Shown: in pieces, positions 25,431 through 33,399 of the stretch
Numbering within the stretch: the first letter of the stretch is position 1
How the letters are laid out: every line of letters starts with the position of its first letter
DNA from: Nocardioides sp. NBC_00368
GTDB lineage: Bacteria > Actinomycetota > Actinomycetes > Propionibacteriales > Nocardioidaceae
Assembly: GCF_036090055.1 (NCBI RefSeq)
Contig: NZ_CP107970.1
Location: 5,229,001-5,293,000, forward strand
Reading direction: 5' to 3'
DNA length: 64,000 bases
Made by a program: the position numbers and the translations under genes
The notes under the pieces: generated by a model
Seen by the model: the letters and a program-made list of their open reading frames with translations, nothing else
Told to the model about the DNA's origin: nothing
The model's database searches: none

Positions 25431-26477
25431 TCAGGGGCTGGGGACCGCGCGGACCAGCGCGTCGACCAGCATCTCCGGCTGGACCTTCTCCGCCAGTGCC
25501 TCGAAGCTGAGGTGGAGCCGGTGGCGCAGGATGCTGTGGCGCAGCTCGCGCACGTCCTCCGGGGTGACGTAGGAACGGCCGAGCAGCAGCGCCGCCGCGC
25601 GGGACGCCTGCAGGAACGCGATCGAGGCACGCGGGGACGCGCCGATCTCGACGTAGGAGCCCGTCTCCGGCCCGAGCAGCTGGCGGGCGTTGCGGGTGGC
25701 CTGGACGAGGGCGACGATGTAGCGCTTGATCGCCGGGTCGACGTAGACGCGCTTGGTCAGCTCCTGGAGCCAGATCACGTCGTCGGGGTCGGCGACCGGA
25801 CGGGTCTCCTCGTGGTCGGGACCGAGCGTGCCGGCCTCGATGCGCTCCAGGACGATGAGCTCCTCGCCGTCGCTGGGGTAGTTGACGATCTCCTTGAGCA
25901 GGAACCGGTCCATCTGGGCGTGGGGGAGGACGTAGGTGCCCTCCTCCTCGATCGGGTTCTGCGTGGCGAGCACCATGAACGGGCGCGGCAGCGGGTGGAC
26001 GTGGCCGGCGATGCTCGTCTGGCGTTCCTGCATCGCTTCGAGCATGGCGCTCTGGGTCTTGGCGGAGCTTCGGTTGATCTCGTCCAGCAGCACGAAGTTG
26101 GCGTGGACCGGTCCGAGCTGGGTCTCGAACTCGTGGTTGCGCTGGTCGTAGACCTGGGTGCCGATGATGTCGCTCGGCAGCAGGTCGGGGGTGCACTGGA
26201 TCCGGGAGAACTGCGCCTTGACCGTCTGGCTCAGCGTGCTCGCGGCGAGTGTCTTGGCCAGCCCCGGCACGCTCTCCAGCAGCACGTGTCCCTCGGAGAG
26301 AAGCGCGATCAGGAGCGCCGTCCTGAGGCGTTCCTGGCCGACCACACGGCTGCTGAAGGCGGTGCTGATCCGCCCGACGATCTCCTTCGCCCGGGCGATC
26401 TCCTCAGCGGATGGCGGGGCGAGGGTTGGTGCGGTGGTGGTCAAGGCGGCTCCAGAGGCGTCGGCTGTCGGTCCCAT
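25431..26477 (-). CDS. MoxR-family AAA+ ATPase of the Bat operon
   Basis: A 348-residue MoxR ATPase, first gene of the minus-strand operon. The Walker A-like loop reads ESVPGLAKT; the GLAKT form is normal for this MoxR branch. Walker B is FVLLDEINRSS, and LATQNPIEEEGTY carries sensor 1. It differs clearly from the CoxD-type MoxR at 6576, so the two are not recent duplicates. The ATG is preceded by GGTAGGAAAGG, and a TACGCT box lies upstream. MoxR ATPases are thought to act as chaperones that load metal or remodel the VWA partners. Confidence 0.92.
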   Translation of the reverse strand: MGPTADASGAALTTTAPTLAPPSAEEIARAKEIVGRISTAFSSRVVGQERLRTALLIALLSEGHVLLESVPGLAKTLAASTLSQTVKAQFSRIQCTPDLLPSDIIGTQVYDQRNHEFETQLGPVHANFVLLDEINRSSAKTQSAMLEAMQERQTSIAGHVHPLPRPFMVLATQNPIEEEGTYVLPHAQMDRFLLKEIVNYPSDGEELIVLERIEAGTLGPDHEETRPVADPDDVIWLQELTKRVYVDPAIKRYIVALVQATRNARQLLGPETGSYVEIGASPRASIAFLQASRAAALLLGRSYVTPEDVRELRHSILRHRLHLSFEALAEKVQPEMLVDALVRAVPSP

Positions 26478-26570
26478 CCTTTCCTACCAGCGTACGGAAC
26501 GCATCTGGGACCCACTCCAAAGCCCGTTCCGCGAACCGCGAGGACCCTTCGGAAGGTGGCATGAGACACA

Positions 26571-26621
26571 TATGTGGACGGGCGGTTCATATCTGTGATT
26601 ATATGGACACATCGTTCACAT
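26571..26621 (+). promoter_or_regulatory. Paired operator-like inverted repeats in the SDR promoter
   Basis: Two related imperfect palindromes, ATGTGGAC-N5-GTTCATAT (26572-26592) and ATATGGAC-N5-GTTCACAT (26601-26621), have centres 29 bases apart. They cover a plausible promoter (GTGGAC, 17 bases, GATTAT). The perfect palindrome CACATATGTG (26567-26576) overlaps the first copy. The stretch is clearly more AT-rich than its surroundings. The TetR gene at 28370 is the obvious candidate to bind here. Confidence 0.65.
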
Positions 26622-26642
26622 CGACTCCTGAAGGAGACCACC

Positions 26643-27383
26643 ATGACCAGCACCACCAACACTCGCGTCGCACTCGTCACCGGCGGCTCGGGCGGCATCG
26701 GCACGGCCGTCGTCGAGCGACTCGTCCGCGACGGCTTCGCGGTCGCCGTTCACTACGCCGGCAACGCCGGCCGGGCCGAGGAGCTCGTCGCGGAGATCAC
26801 CGCGGCCGGCGGCCAGGCGATCGCAGTCGGCGGCGACGTCGCGGACGAGGTCGCGATGGCCGAGGCCTTCAAGGCCACCAGCGAGGCGTTCGGCGGCATC
26901 GACGTCGTCGTCAACACCGCCGGGATCATGGCGCTGAGCCCGATCGCGTCGCTGGACCTGGATGTCCTCGACCGGATGCACCGCACCAACATCCGCGGCA
27001 CCTTCGTCGTCTCGCAGCTCGCCGCGAACCAGGTCCGCGACGGCGGCGCCGTCATCAACTTCTCGACCTCGGTCAAGAAGGTCGCGCTGCCGGGGTACGC
27101 CGCCTACACCGCGTCCAAGGGCGCTGTCGACGCCCTCACCATGGTGCTGGCCAAGGAGCTCGCCGGCCGCGACATCACCGTCAACGCGGTCGCGCCAGGC
27201 CCGGTCGCCACGCCGCTGTTCCTGGACGACAAGGACGAGGAGACCATCGAGCGGATGGCCAACATGAACCCGCTGCACCGCCTCGGCACGCCTGAGGACA
27301 TCGCCGAGGTCGTCGCCTTCCTCGCGGGTCCCTGCCGGTGGATCAACGGCCAGGTCGTGTACGCCAACGGCGGCATGGTCTGA
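26643..27383 (+). CDS. SDR family oxidoreductase (FabG-like)
   Basis: A classical short-chain dehydrogenase of 246 residues that interconverts a carbonyl and an alcohol with NAD(P)H. The cofactor loop is TGGSGGIG (13-20), the structural motif is NTAGI, and the catalytic pair is Tyr155 and Lys159 in YTASK. The start is the ATG at 26643, 6 bases after GGAG; an earlier in-frame GTG lies inside the operator region. It is followed after 33 bases by a second SDR gene and then by a TetR regulator, which makes a small inducible unit, possibly for detoxifying or metabolising a carbonyl compound. Confidence 0.9.
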   Translation: MTSTTNTRVALVTGGSGGIGTAVVERLVRDGFAVAVHYAGNAGRAEELVAEITAAGGQAIAVGGDVADEVAMAEAFKATSEAFGGIDVVVNTAGIMALSPIASLDLDVLDRMHRTNIRGTFVVSQLAANQVRDGGAVINFSTSVKKVALPGYAAYTASKGAVDALTMVLAKELAGRDITVNAVAPGPVATPLFLDDKDEETIERMANMNPLHRLGTPEDIAEVVAFLAGPCRWINGQVVYANGGMV

Positions 27384-27416
27384 GCCGGGTCGACGAGCAG
27401 CAGGAAGGACAACGCC

Positions 27417-28307
27417 ATGAATCAGATCGTCGTCATCACCGGAGCCTCGAGCGGCTTCGGCGCCCTCACCGCCCGCGCGCTCGCGCGGACCGGACAGACC
27501 GTCTATGCCGGGATGCGCGAGACCGGCGGCCGCAACGCCCCGGCTGTTCGAGCCGCTGCCGACTACTCGACCGAGCACGGCGTCGACCTTCGTGCGATCG
27601 AGCTCGACGTCAACTCCCAGGACTCGGTGGATGCGGCCATCGCCCAGGTCGAGGCCGACCACGGCCGCATCGACGTCCTCATCCACAACGCCGGTCACAT
27701 GGTGGTCGGCCCGACCGAGGCGTTCACGCCCGAGCAGCTGGCCGAGCTCTACGACGTCAACGTGCTCTCGACCCAGCGGGTGAACCGGGCGGTGCTGCCG
27801 GGCATGCGGGCACGGGGTGCCGGCCTGGTGGTGTGGGTGTCGAGCTCCTCGGTCAAGGGCGGTACGCCGCCCTACCTGGCCCCCTACTTCGCGGCCAAGG
27901 CGGGCATGGACTCCCTCGCCGTCTCCTATGCCGGTGAGCTGGCCCGGTGGGGTGTGGAGACCTCGATCGTCGTGCCCGGCTCGTTCACCAGCGGCACGAA
28001 CCACTTCGCGCACTCCGGACGGCCCGCCGACACGGCGGTCGAGGCGGCGTACGAGACGCGCTACGCCGGGCTCATGGGCCAGGTGGCCGAGAAGCTCGCC
28101 GCGCTGGCTCCGGCCGACGCGGACGCCTCGATGGTCTCCGACGAGATCGCTCGGATCGTGTCCCTGCCGGCCGGTGAGCGTCCGTTCCGGGTCCACATCG
28201 ATCCGGCTGACGACGGCTCGGAGGAGGTCTCCGACGTGGCCGATCGTGTCCGTCGCGAGTTCCTCACCCGCGTCGACCTCGCCGACCTTCTCACCATCGC
28301 TCGGTGA
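27417..28307 (+). CDS. SDR family oxidoreductase
   Basis: A second short-chain dehydrogenase, 296 residues, not a close duplicate of the first. The cofactor loop is TGASSGFG (9-16), the NNAG equivalent is HNAGH, and the catalytic YxxxK reads YFAAK. The C-terminal extension (ETRYAGLMGQVAEKLAALAP) is longer than in FabG-type enzymes. AGGAAGG precedes the ATG by 7 bases. The arrangement with the upstream SDR and the downstream TetR gene suggests that the three genes answer to the same signal. Confidence 0.9.
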   Translation: MNQIVVITGASSGFGALTARALARTGQTVYAGMRETGGRNAPAVRAAADYSTEHGVDLRAIELDVNSQDSVDAAIAQVEADHGRIDVLIHNAGHMVVGPTEAFTPEQLAELYDVNVLSTQRVNRAVLPGMRARGAGLVVWVSSSSVKGGTPPYLAPYFAAKAGMDSLAVSYAGELARWGVETSIVVPGSFTSGTNHFAHSGRPADTAVEAAYETRYAGLMGQVAEKLAALAPADADASMVSDEIARIVSLPAGERPFRVHIDPADDGSEEVSDVADRVRREFLTRVDLADLLTIAR

Positions 28308-28369
28308 GACGTCTTGCTGCTGGTGCCCCATACACTGGCTCACCGATCGACATCAGAAGGGGGCGGATC

Positions 28370-28972
28370 ATGACCGCCGAGGACGTTCCGCCGCGCCGAG
28401 GACGGGGCCGCCGACCCGCCGACGAGGTCCGAGCCGACATCCTTCGCGCGACGGGTGAACTGCTCCTCACCGAGGGTATGGCCGACCTCACCTTCGACCG
28501 GGTGGCCCGTGTCGCGGGCGTCAGCAAGACCACGCTCTACAAGTGGTGGCCGTCTCGGGGCGCGCTCGCCCTCGACGGATACTTCCATGCGGTCGAGGAC
28601 ACCCTGGCCTTCCCGGACACCGGCGACATCCGCACCGATCTCCTCAGCCAGCTGCATGCCTTCGTCGCAGTGATGACCGAGACGAAGGGCGGGTCTGCGC
28701 TTCTCCAGCTGATCGGGGAAGCGCAGACAGACCCGGAGCTGGCGGCCGCCTACCGAGCGCTCTACTCCGCCGAGCGCCGTCGCCTGGCCGTGGAGCGCCT
28801 CACCCGCGCCCAGGAAGCCGGCCAGCTCCGCTCCGACGTCGACGTACGCGTCCTCATCGACCAGCTCTGGGGATCCGTCTACCACCGGCTGCTCATCCCC
28901 GACGAGCCCGTCACCCGCGAGTTCGCCACCGCCCTTGTCGCCAACCTCCTGGACGGCGTCGCAGCCTCCTGA
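28370..28972 (+). CDS. TetR/AcrR family transcriptional regulator
   Basis: A regulator of 200 residues. The helix-turn-helix is near the N-terminus: ILRATGELLLTEGMADLTFD, then VARVAGVSKTTLYKWWPSRG (about residues 24-65). The C-terminal helices follow the TetR_C pattern (DVRVLIDQLWGSVYHRLL). AGAAGGGGG lies 7 bases before the ATG, and a TACACT -10 box is at 28331-28336, so it has its own promoter with a leader. It probably represses the paired SDR genes through the sites at 26571-26621. No copy of those sites was found directly in front of this gene. Confidence 0.88.
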   Translation: MTAEDVPPRRGRGRRPADEVRADILRATGELLLTEGMADLTFDRVARVAGVSKTTLYKWWPSRGALALDGYFHAVEDTLAFPDTGDIRTDLLSQLHAFVAVMTETKGGSALLQLIGEAQTDPELAAAYRALYSAERRRLAVERLTRAQEAGQLRSDVDVRVLIDQLWGSVYHRLLIPDEPVTREFATALVANLLDGVAAS

Positions 28973-28979
28973 GCCAGTC

Positions 28980-29591
28980 TCAGAAGACGTTGCGGGGCCG
29001 GAACTGGACCGAGATCCGGGGGCCGGCGGAGGAGACCTTGGGGATGGCGTGCTCCCAGGTGCGCTGGCAGGAGCCGCCCATGACGACCAGGTCGCCGTGG
29101 CCCATCTCGATGCTCATGCCCTTGCCGCCGCCCTGGGGCCGCAGCGCCAGACGGCGCGGGTCGCCGACGGAGACGATCGCGACCATCGTGTCGTTGCTGC
29201 GACCGCGACCGATCCTGTCGCCGTGCCAGGCGACCGAGTCGTTGCCGTTGCGGTAGTAGCAGCAGCCCGCGGTCACGAACGGCTCGCCGAGCTCGGGCAG
29301 GTAATGAGCGGTGAGGCGGCCGCGGGCCTCGGCGAGCCGCGGGTGGGGGAGCGGGTCGCCCTGCAGGTAGGTGTGCAGGAGTCGGGGCACGTCGACGACG
29401 CGGTCGTACATCTGTCGACGCTCCTCGCGCCATGGGACGTCGTGGACCAGGGCCGCGAAGACGTCGTCGGGATCAGGCAGCCAGCCGCGGGCGACGTCCA
29501 CCCAGGCTCCGCGGTCCAGATGGATCCGCTCGTAGGTCGTCTCGGTGGTCTCGTCGTCGGTGGGGGCGAAGAGTGTTCCCTGGAAGTCCAC
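28980..29591 (-). CDS. alkB: AlkB-like 2-oxoglutarate/Fe(II)-dependent dioxygenase
   Basis: A DNA/RNA dealkylation-repair enzyme of 203 residues. The iron ligands are in WHGDRIGR (His-x-Asp) and in RTWEHAIPK (distal His), and the 2-oxoglutarate arginine is in GPRISVQFRPRN at the C-terminus. YYRNGNDSVAWHGD matches the AlkB nucleotide-recognition region. It oxidatively removes methyl groups from 1-methyladenine and 3-methylcytosine in family members studied. The GTG start has TATGCT ending 6 bases upstream, implying a leaderless message. It ends 7 bases from the convergent TetR gene. Confidence 0.9.
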   Translation of the reverse strand: MDFQGTLFAPTDDETTETTYERIHLDRGAWVDVARGWLPDPDDVFAALVHDVPWREERRQMYDRVVDVPRLLHTYLQGDPLPHPRLAEARGRLTAHYLPELGEPFVTAGCCYYRNGNDSVAWHGDRIGRGRSNDTMVAIVSVGDPRRLALRPQGGGKGMSIEMGHGDLVVMGGSCQRTWEHAIPKVSSAGPRISVQFRPRNVF

Positions 29592-29690
29592 CCTTGCAGC
29601 ATACCTCGGGATCGAACATGTGTTCTAGCGAAATCCTGCATTCGGGTTTCGTTGCACCTGATCCGCCTCATCTCATTGCAATGTCACAAC

Positions 29691-29738
29691 TTGACCAAAC
29701 CCGGGACCGTACGCCATGTGTACACCTACGCTCTGCTC
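29691..29738 (+). promoter_or_regulatory. GntR gene promoter with a palindromic operator
   Basis: TACGCT (29727-29732) is a -10 box ending 6 bases before the ATG. The palindrome GTGTACAC (29718-29725) lies immediately upstream, between the -35 and -10 positions. GTxTAxAC is the operator core typical of HutC/GntR-family repressors, so the gene most likely represses itself. Confidence 0.6.
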
Positions 29739-30452
29739 ATGGTCCGGTCGGTCGACGGTGAGCGTTCGCTCAAGCACGTCCAGATCCGGGAGTACGTCCG
29801 GGAGCTGGTCATCGGGGAGAGCCCGGGTGCGTCCGCGCCCTCGGAGCGCGAGCTGGTCCAGAAGTTCAGCGTCGCCAGGGCGACCGTGCGGCAGGCGCTC
29901 GACGCGCTCGTCGCCGACGGTCTGCTGGTCCGGATCCCGGGCCGGGGCACGTTCGTGGCGCGTCCGCCGCGGGCGCAGAGTCCGGTGCTCGGGTTCAGCG
30001 AGGAGATGGCTCGCCGGGGGATGCAGGCTTCCTCCGAGACGCTGCTGCTCGGCCGGGAGAAGGCCGGGCCCACCATCGCGCGTGCGCTGGCGATCAAGGA
30101 GGGCGCGGCCGTCGTCCACTGGCGGCGTCTGCGCCGCGGCGACGGGGTGCCGATCTGTATCGAGGACGTCTACCTCGACGAGGCGATCGTGCCCGGGATG
30201 CTCGAGCGCACCACGCCGACCAGCCTCTACGCCGAGCTTGCCCGCCGGCACATGCGCCCCTCGTGGGTCGACGACACGTTCCGAGCCGACGTGGCCAACA
30301 TCGAGGAGGCCACGCTGCTCGGCCTCTCGGTCGGTGTGCCTGTGCTCCGCAGACAGCGGAAGTCGGTCGCAGGGGATCGCTACGTCGAGGTCTGCCGCTC
30401 GGTCTATCGCGCCGACCGCTACGCGCTGCACCTGCAGCTCGGCCCCTCCTGA
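29739..30452 (+). CDS. GntR/HutC family transcriptional regulator (UTRA domain)
   Basis: A regulator of 237 residues. The winged helix at the N-terminus has the GntR signature SERELVQKFSVARATVRQAL (about residues 36-55) and DGLLVRIPGRGTFVA. The C-terminal UTRA domain (WRRLRRGDGVPICIEDVYLD and a final LHLQLGP) binds a small effector, often a sugar phosphate or histidine-pathway intermediate in relatives. The start is chosen from the -10 box 6 bases upstream and the direct match to the family N-terminus. It stands alone, convergent with a small hypothetical gene. Confidence 0.88.
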   Translation: MVRSVDGERSLKHVQIREYVRELVIGESPGASAPSERELVQKFSVARATVRQALDALVADGLLVRIPGRGTFVARPPRAQSPVLGFSEEMARRGMQASSETLLLGREKAGPTIARALAIKEGAAVVHWRRLRRGDGVPICIEDVYLDEAIVPGMLERTTPTSLYAELARRHMRPSWVDDTFRADVANIEEATLLGLSVGVPVLRRQRKSVAGDRYVEVCRSVYRADRYALHLQLGPS

Positions 30453-30462
30453 CGCCTGCGGC

Positions 30463-30810
30463 TCAGAGGTCGCCGAGCGGCGCGACCACGTCGCCGCTCT
30501 CCTCGCAGACCCAGATCGGGTCCGGGCCGCCCAGGTCGGGGGTGATGTGGAGCGAGTGCACCGGCGCCTCGGGCGGACAGAGCGTGCACACGGGCCAGCG
30601 CTCGGAGCTCTCGTCGAAGAGCACGTCCTGCACGTCCTGGGCGACCAGGCCCGCGACGTACGCCTTCCCCTCCGGCCACTGCTCAACCCACCAGCCGCGC
30701 TCGGTCATCGCGTCCTCGAGGGCCGACACGGCCGCCGCCCCTGCGAGTCCGCGCGCATCGAGGTCATGGAGCACCCTCGCCCGAGCCTCGAACAGCACTG
30801 TCGTGTTCAT
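30463..30810 (-). CDS. Hypothetical protein with paired cysteines
   Basis: A protein of 115 residues of unknown function. It has a helical N-terminal half (FEARARVLHDLDARGLAG) and a C-terminal half with WPVCTLCPPEAPVHSLH and a later PIWVCEESGD. Three cysteines and a histidine could bind a metal, but the spacing does not match a family I recognise. The start at 30810 (MNTTVLFE) is preferred, because the longer in-frame reading would extend into the 120-bp repeat. Confidence 0.6.
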   Translation of the reverse strand: MNTTVLFEARARVLHDLDARGLAGAAAVSALEDAMTERGWWVEQWPEGKAYVAGLVAQDVQDVLFDESSERWPVCTLCPPEAPVHSLHITPDLGGPDPIWVCEESGDVVAPLGDL

Positions 30811-30855
30811 CACCGACCATTCTCGCCCACCGGTCAAGGAGGCGAGAAGCGATTC

Positions 30856-31128
30856 AGCGCTCGCGAATTGCGGAGCAATCGCCAACAGGCCAGTGCTGGA
30901 GCGTCCCTCGTCTGGACGCAGCGGAGGGAGGAGCGTAGCGACGAGCGGAGCGGAGGAAGACGAGGGTCAAGCGGAAGCGCTCGCGAATTGCGGAGCAATC
31001 GCCAACAATCCAGTGCTGGAGCGTCCCTCGTCTGGACGCAGCGGAGGGAGGAGCGTAGCGACGAGCGGAGCGGAGGAAGACGAGGGTCAAGCGGAAGCGC
31101 TCGCGAATTGCGGAGCAATCGCCAACAA
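30856..31128. repeat. 120-bp tandem direct repeat, two full copies and a partial third
   Basis: Copies span 30856-30975 and 30976-31095, with 33 bases of a third copy at 31096-31128. The two full copies differ only near base 43 of the unit (GG against AT). Each unit starts AGCGCTCGCGAATTGC and contains a 9-bp inverted repeat (30905-30913 with 30958-30966 in copy 1) plus an imperfect one near its start (GCGAATTGC with GCAATCGC). The period is divisible by three and the unit has no stop in several frames, so false ORFs cross it on both strands. Apart from the repeat, the 317-base gap holds nothing recognisable. Confidence 0.95.
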
Positions 31129-31394
31129 TGCAGCCTGTGATTCTGATCGATCCGCCGAACGTGCCGAGCCGTGGCCGGATGTGGTCGCACCTGGCCAGTG
31201 ACACCTCCTACGAGGAGCTGCACGCCTTCGCGAGCCGGATGGGGATCCCGGCCCGCGGGTTCGACCGGGATCACTACGACGTGCCGGCCGAGGCGTACGA
31301 CGACATGGTCGCCGCCGGTGCGGTCGAGGTCACCTCCCGAGCGCTGGTCTCCGCACTCCTCGCGGCCGGCCTGCGCCGCCGCAAACCCCGATAG
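31128..31394 (+). CDS. DUF4031 domain protein
   Basis: A protein of 88 residues matching the DUF4031 pattern: VILIDPPNVPSRGRMWSHL near the start, then SYEELHAFASRMGIPARGFD, HYDVPAEAYDDMVAAGAVEV and a basic tail. The function of the family is not known. The ATG at 31128 is formed by the last bases of the partial third repeat unit. The GTG at 31137, giving MILIDPP directly, matches the usual family start better. The stop is followed after 2 bases by a strong terminator hairpin. Confidence 0.8.
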   Translation: MQPVILIDPPNVPSRGRMWSHLASDTSYEELHAFASRMGIPARGFDRDHYDVPAEAYDDMVAAGAVEVTSRALVSALLAAGLRRRKPR

Positions 31395-31436
31395 CCGAGG
31401 GGTGACCGCGCGAAGCGCGGAGGCGTCACCCCCGGC
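31394..31436. terminator. Two-tier hairpin terminator between convergent genes
   Basis: The outer stem pairs GCCGAGGGGTGAC (31394-31406) with GTCACCCCCGGC (31425-31436) with one bulged base. The centre carries a further 6-bp hairpin, CCGCGC-GAA-GCGCGG. It lies between DUF4031 and the minus-strand MFS gene and can act on both. Confidence 0.8.
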
Positions 31437-31476
31437 TGAGGCGTCACATACGTCGGCCCAGAGGGCGCCGCGGTGA

Positions 31477-32727
31477 CTACTCGGCCGGCGCGGGCGACTT
31501 CTCGCCCGGCGGGACCGACGCCTCGGCCGAAGGGGTGGACATCCGACGCACGGTGAGCCAGATGGCCGCCGCGATGAGCAGGCCGAGCCCGCCGCCGAGG
31601 ACGAACCCGCCCTGCCAGCCGATCAGGTCGATGGCGAACCCGGCGGTGGGTGCGCCGACGGCGCTGCCGAGGGTGATCGCCGAGCCGTGCCAGCCCATCA
31701 CCTCGCCGCGTACGGTCGAGGGGACGCGGCTGGTGATCGCCTCGAGCGCCGCGGTCAGGGTCGGCGCGCAGAAGAAGCCGCTGAGCAGGAGCAGCGCGGC
31801 GAACGAGATCGTGTCCCAGGCGAACGCGGTGAGCACCGTGGTCGCGCCCAGCAGGACGAGCATCACCGCGGCGGACGGGTGGCGGTTGAGCGCGCCGTAG
31901 ACGAGCGCGCCGACCAGGGAACCGAGGGCCCAGATCGCCATCACCAGGCCGAGGAGGGCGGTGCGGTCGAAGTCGCGCATCGCGGCGACGGTGCCGAGGT
32001 CCTCGGCGATGAGGATGAGCGAGGCGGTGAAGGTGCCGGCGAGGAGGAGTACGACGCCCGGGCTGACCCACGACGGAAGTGCGAAGCGGCGAGCCGGGAC
32101 ACCGGAGTCGCTGGGGACCGCGTCGCTCGGTACGGCCGGCTCGCCCTCGGTGATGCTCGGGTTGAGCAGCCACAGCACGATGGCCGCAGCGATCCCGAGC
32201 CACTGGGTCACCAGCAGCGCCCACGAGGTGCCGAGGTAGCTGGCGCTGAGCACGCCGATCACCGGCCCGACCATGAAGGCGAGCTCCGTCATGATTGCGT
32301 CGGCGCTGAGCGCCGCGGTGCGCTGCCCGGGTTCGACCGAGCGGAGCACGACCTGGCGCACGATCGACCAGGACGGCACGGTGAAGAGCCCGGCGACGGC
32401 GATCAGCGCGATCAGCGGAAGGTAGCCGACCCAGGGCGCGATCGACCAGGCGATCGGGAGGATGGCCAGCGGCAGCAGGAGCGTACGCCGCAGGCCGAGG
32501 CGGTCGAGGAGCCGGCCGAGCCAGGGCCCTGAGATCGCCATCGCGATCGCCAGCACCGTCGAGACCAGGCCGGCCTCGGCGTAGGAGCGGTCCAGCGGGC
32601 CGACCACGTGCAGGGTCACGATGACAGAGGACGCCGGCATCGGGATCCGCAGGAACAGACCCAGCACGAGGATGCGGCGAACGTCAGGAATCCGCCACAG
32701 GTCGGCGTACGTCTGGAAGCTCACCAC
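31477..32727 (-). CDS. MFS transporter
   Basis: A 416-residue major-facilitator protein with twelve predicted membrane helices in two bundles of six. The motif-A-like loop after helix 2 is GRLLDRLGLRRTLLLP. Between the bundles is a Ser/Pro-rich cytoplasmic loop (about residues 180-215). The fold and length fit a drug:proton antiporter-like exporter, but the substrate is unknown. Two adjacent GTG codons (32727 and 32724) could start it; no strong ribosome site is visible. Confidence 0.85.
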   Translation of the reverse strand: MVSFQTYADLWRIPDVRRILVLGLFLRIPMPASSVIVTLHVVGPLDRSYAEAGLVSTVLAIAMAISGPWLGRLLDRLGLRRTLLLPLAILPIAWSIAPWVGYLPLIALIAVAGLFTVPSWSIVRQVVLRSVEPGQRTAALSADAIMTELAFMVGPVIGVLSASYLGTSWALLVTQWLGIAAAIVLWLLNPSITEGEPAVPSDAVPSDSGVPARRFALPSWVSPGVVLLLAGTFTASLILIAEDLGTVAAMRDFDRTALLGLVMAIWALGSLVGALVYGALNRHPSAAVMLVLLGATTVLTAFAWDTISFAALLLLSGFFCAPTLTAALEAITSRVPSTVRGEVMGWHGSAITLGSAVGAPTAGFAIDLIGWQGGFVLGGGLGLLIAAAIWLTVRRMSTPSAEASVPPGEKSPAPAE

Positions 32728-32764
32728 GAAATTCTGCCACCGGTCCGACCGACCGGGCGAATTG

Positions 32765-33382
32765 TTATCGGTCAGGTGACAGATATGTGGTGAGGGTCTC
32801 CATCTCGGCCGAGATGTTGGCCCGCGCGGCGGCCTCCCAGCTGATCCGCGCGAAGGGTGTCGAGAAGAGCGACTCCTTTTCCAGCAGCCGCTCCAGAACC
32901 TGGGCGCGACCGTCGCGGAACTCCTCGTCGGACAGGTGCTGATACTCCTCACGGACCGTCGCGACGTACTCCTCGTAGCGCTCCGCCGGGGCCGCCAGGA
33001 TCGCCAGGTCGGCGTCGGAGAGCACTCGGCCGCTGTGGTCGTCGGGCTCCGGGTCGTGGGTCTCGGTCAACCGCACCAGCCGGGCGACCTCGGCGACCAC
33101 GTCGGCCTCCAGGTAGGCGGCCAGCGCGTCCTCGGCCCAGGCTGCCGAGCGTTCCTCGGCGTCCCGCTCCCCGTCGTAGACGGAGTCGTGGAAGAAGGCC
33201 GCCAGGGTGACGGTCAGCGCGTCGAAGCGCTCTCCCTCCTCCCGCAGCTCCTCGATCCGGTCCAGCACCTCCGAGAGGTGCCGGCGGTCGTGGTAGCGGC
33301 GGGTCGGCTCGTCGTACGCCGCCAGAACCTCACCGAGAAGGTCGGTCGCCTCTGGCAGCGGCCAATGTCGAGGGAGCTCCAT
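32765..33382 (-). CDS. HD-domain protein, predicted metal-dependent phosphohydrolase
   Basis: A protein of 205 residues. The N-terminal RHWPLPEATDLLGEVLAAYD, YHDRRHLSEVLDRI and AAFFHDSVYDG match the HD-like family of predicted metal-dependent phosphohydrolases, with the His-Asp pair in FFHD and an earlier His in YHDRRH. SDADLAILAAPAERYEEY holds the distal Asp. The nucleotide substrate, if any, is unknown. TAGCGT lies 8 bases upstream of the ATG. It follows serA by 17 bases, and may be transcribed with it or alone. Confidence 0.8.
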   Translation of the reverse strand: MELPRHWPLPEATDLLGEVLAAYDEPTRRYHDRRHLSEVLDRIEELREEGERFDALTVTLAAFFHDSVYDGERDAEERSAAWAEDALAAYLEADVVAEVARLVRLTETHDPEPDDHSGRVLSDADLAILAAPAERYEEYVATVREEYQHLSDEEFRDGRAQVLERLLEKESLFSTPFARISWEAAARANISAEMETLTTYLSPDR

Positions 33383-33399
33383 GGGCCAGAACGCTAGCG

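Noticed and set aside
30856..31128. Tandem repeat as a CRISPR array
   Set aside because: The units are 120 bases long and nearly identical throughout, with no variable spacers and no cas genes.
30263..31201. Long plus-strand ORF across the GntR end and the 120-bp repeats
   Set aside because: It overlaps the GntR gene in another frame, crosses the tandem repeat and has no family features; it stays open only because the repeat has no stop in this frame.
30834..31274. Minus-strand ORF across the repeats
   Set aside because: It also exists only through the repeat and overlaps DUF4031; low-complexity Ser/Arg/Leu composition.
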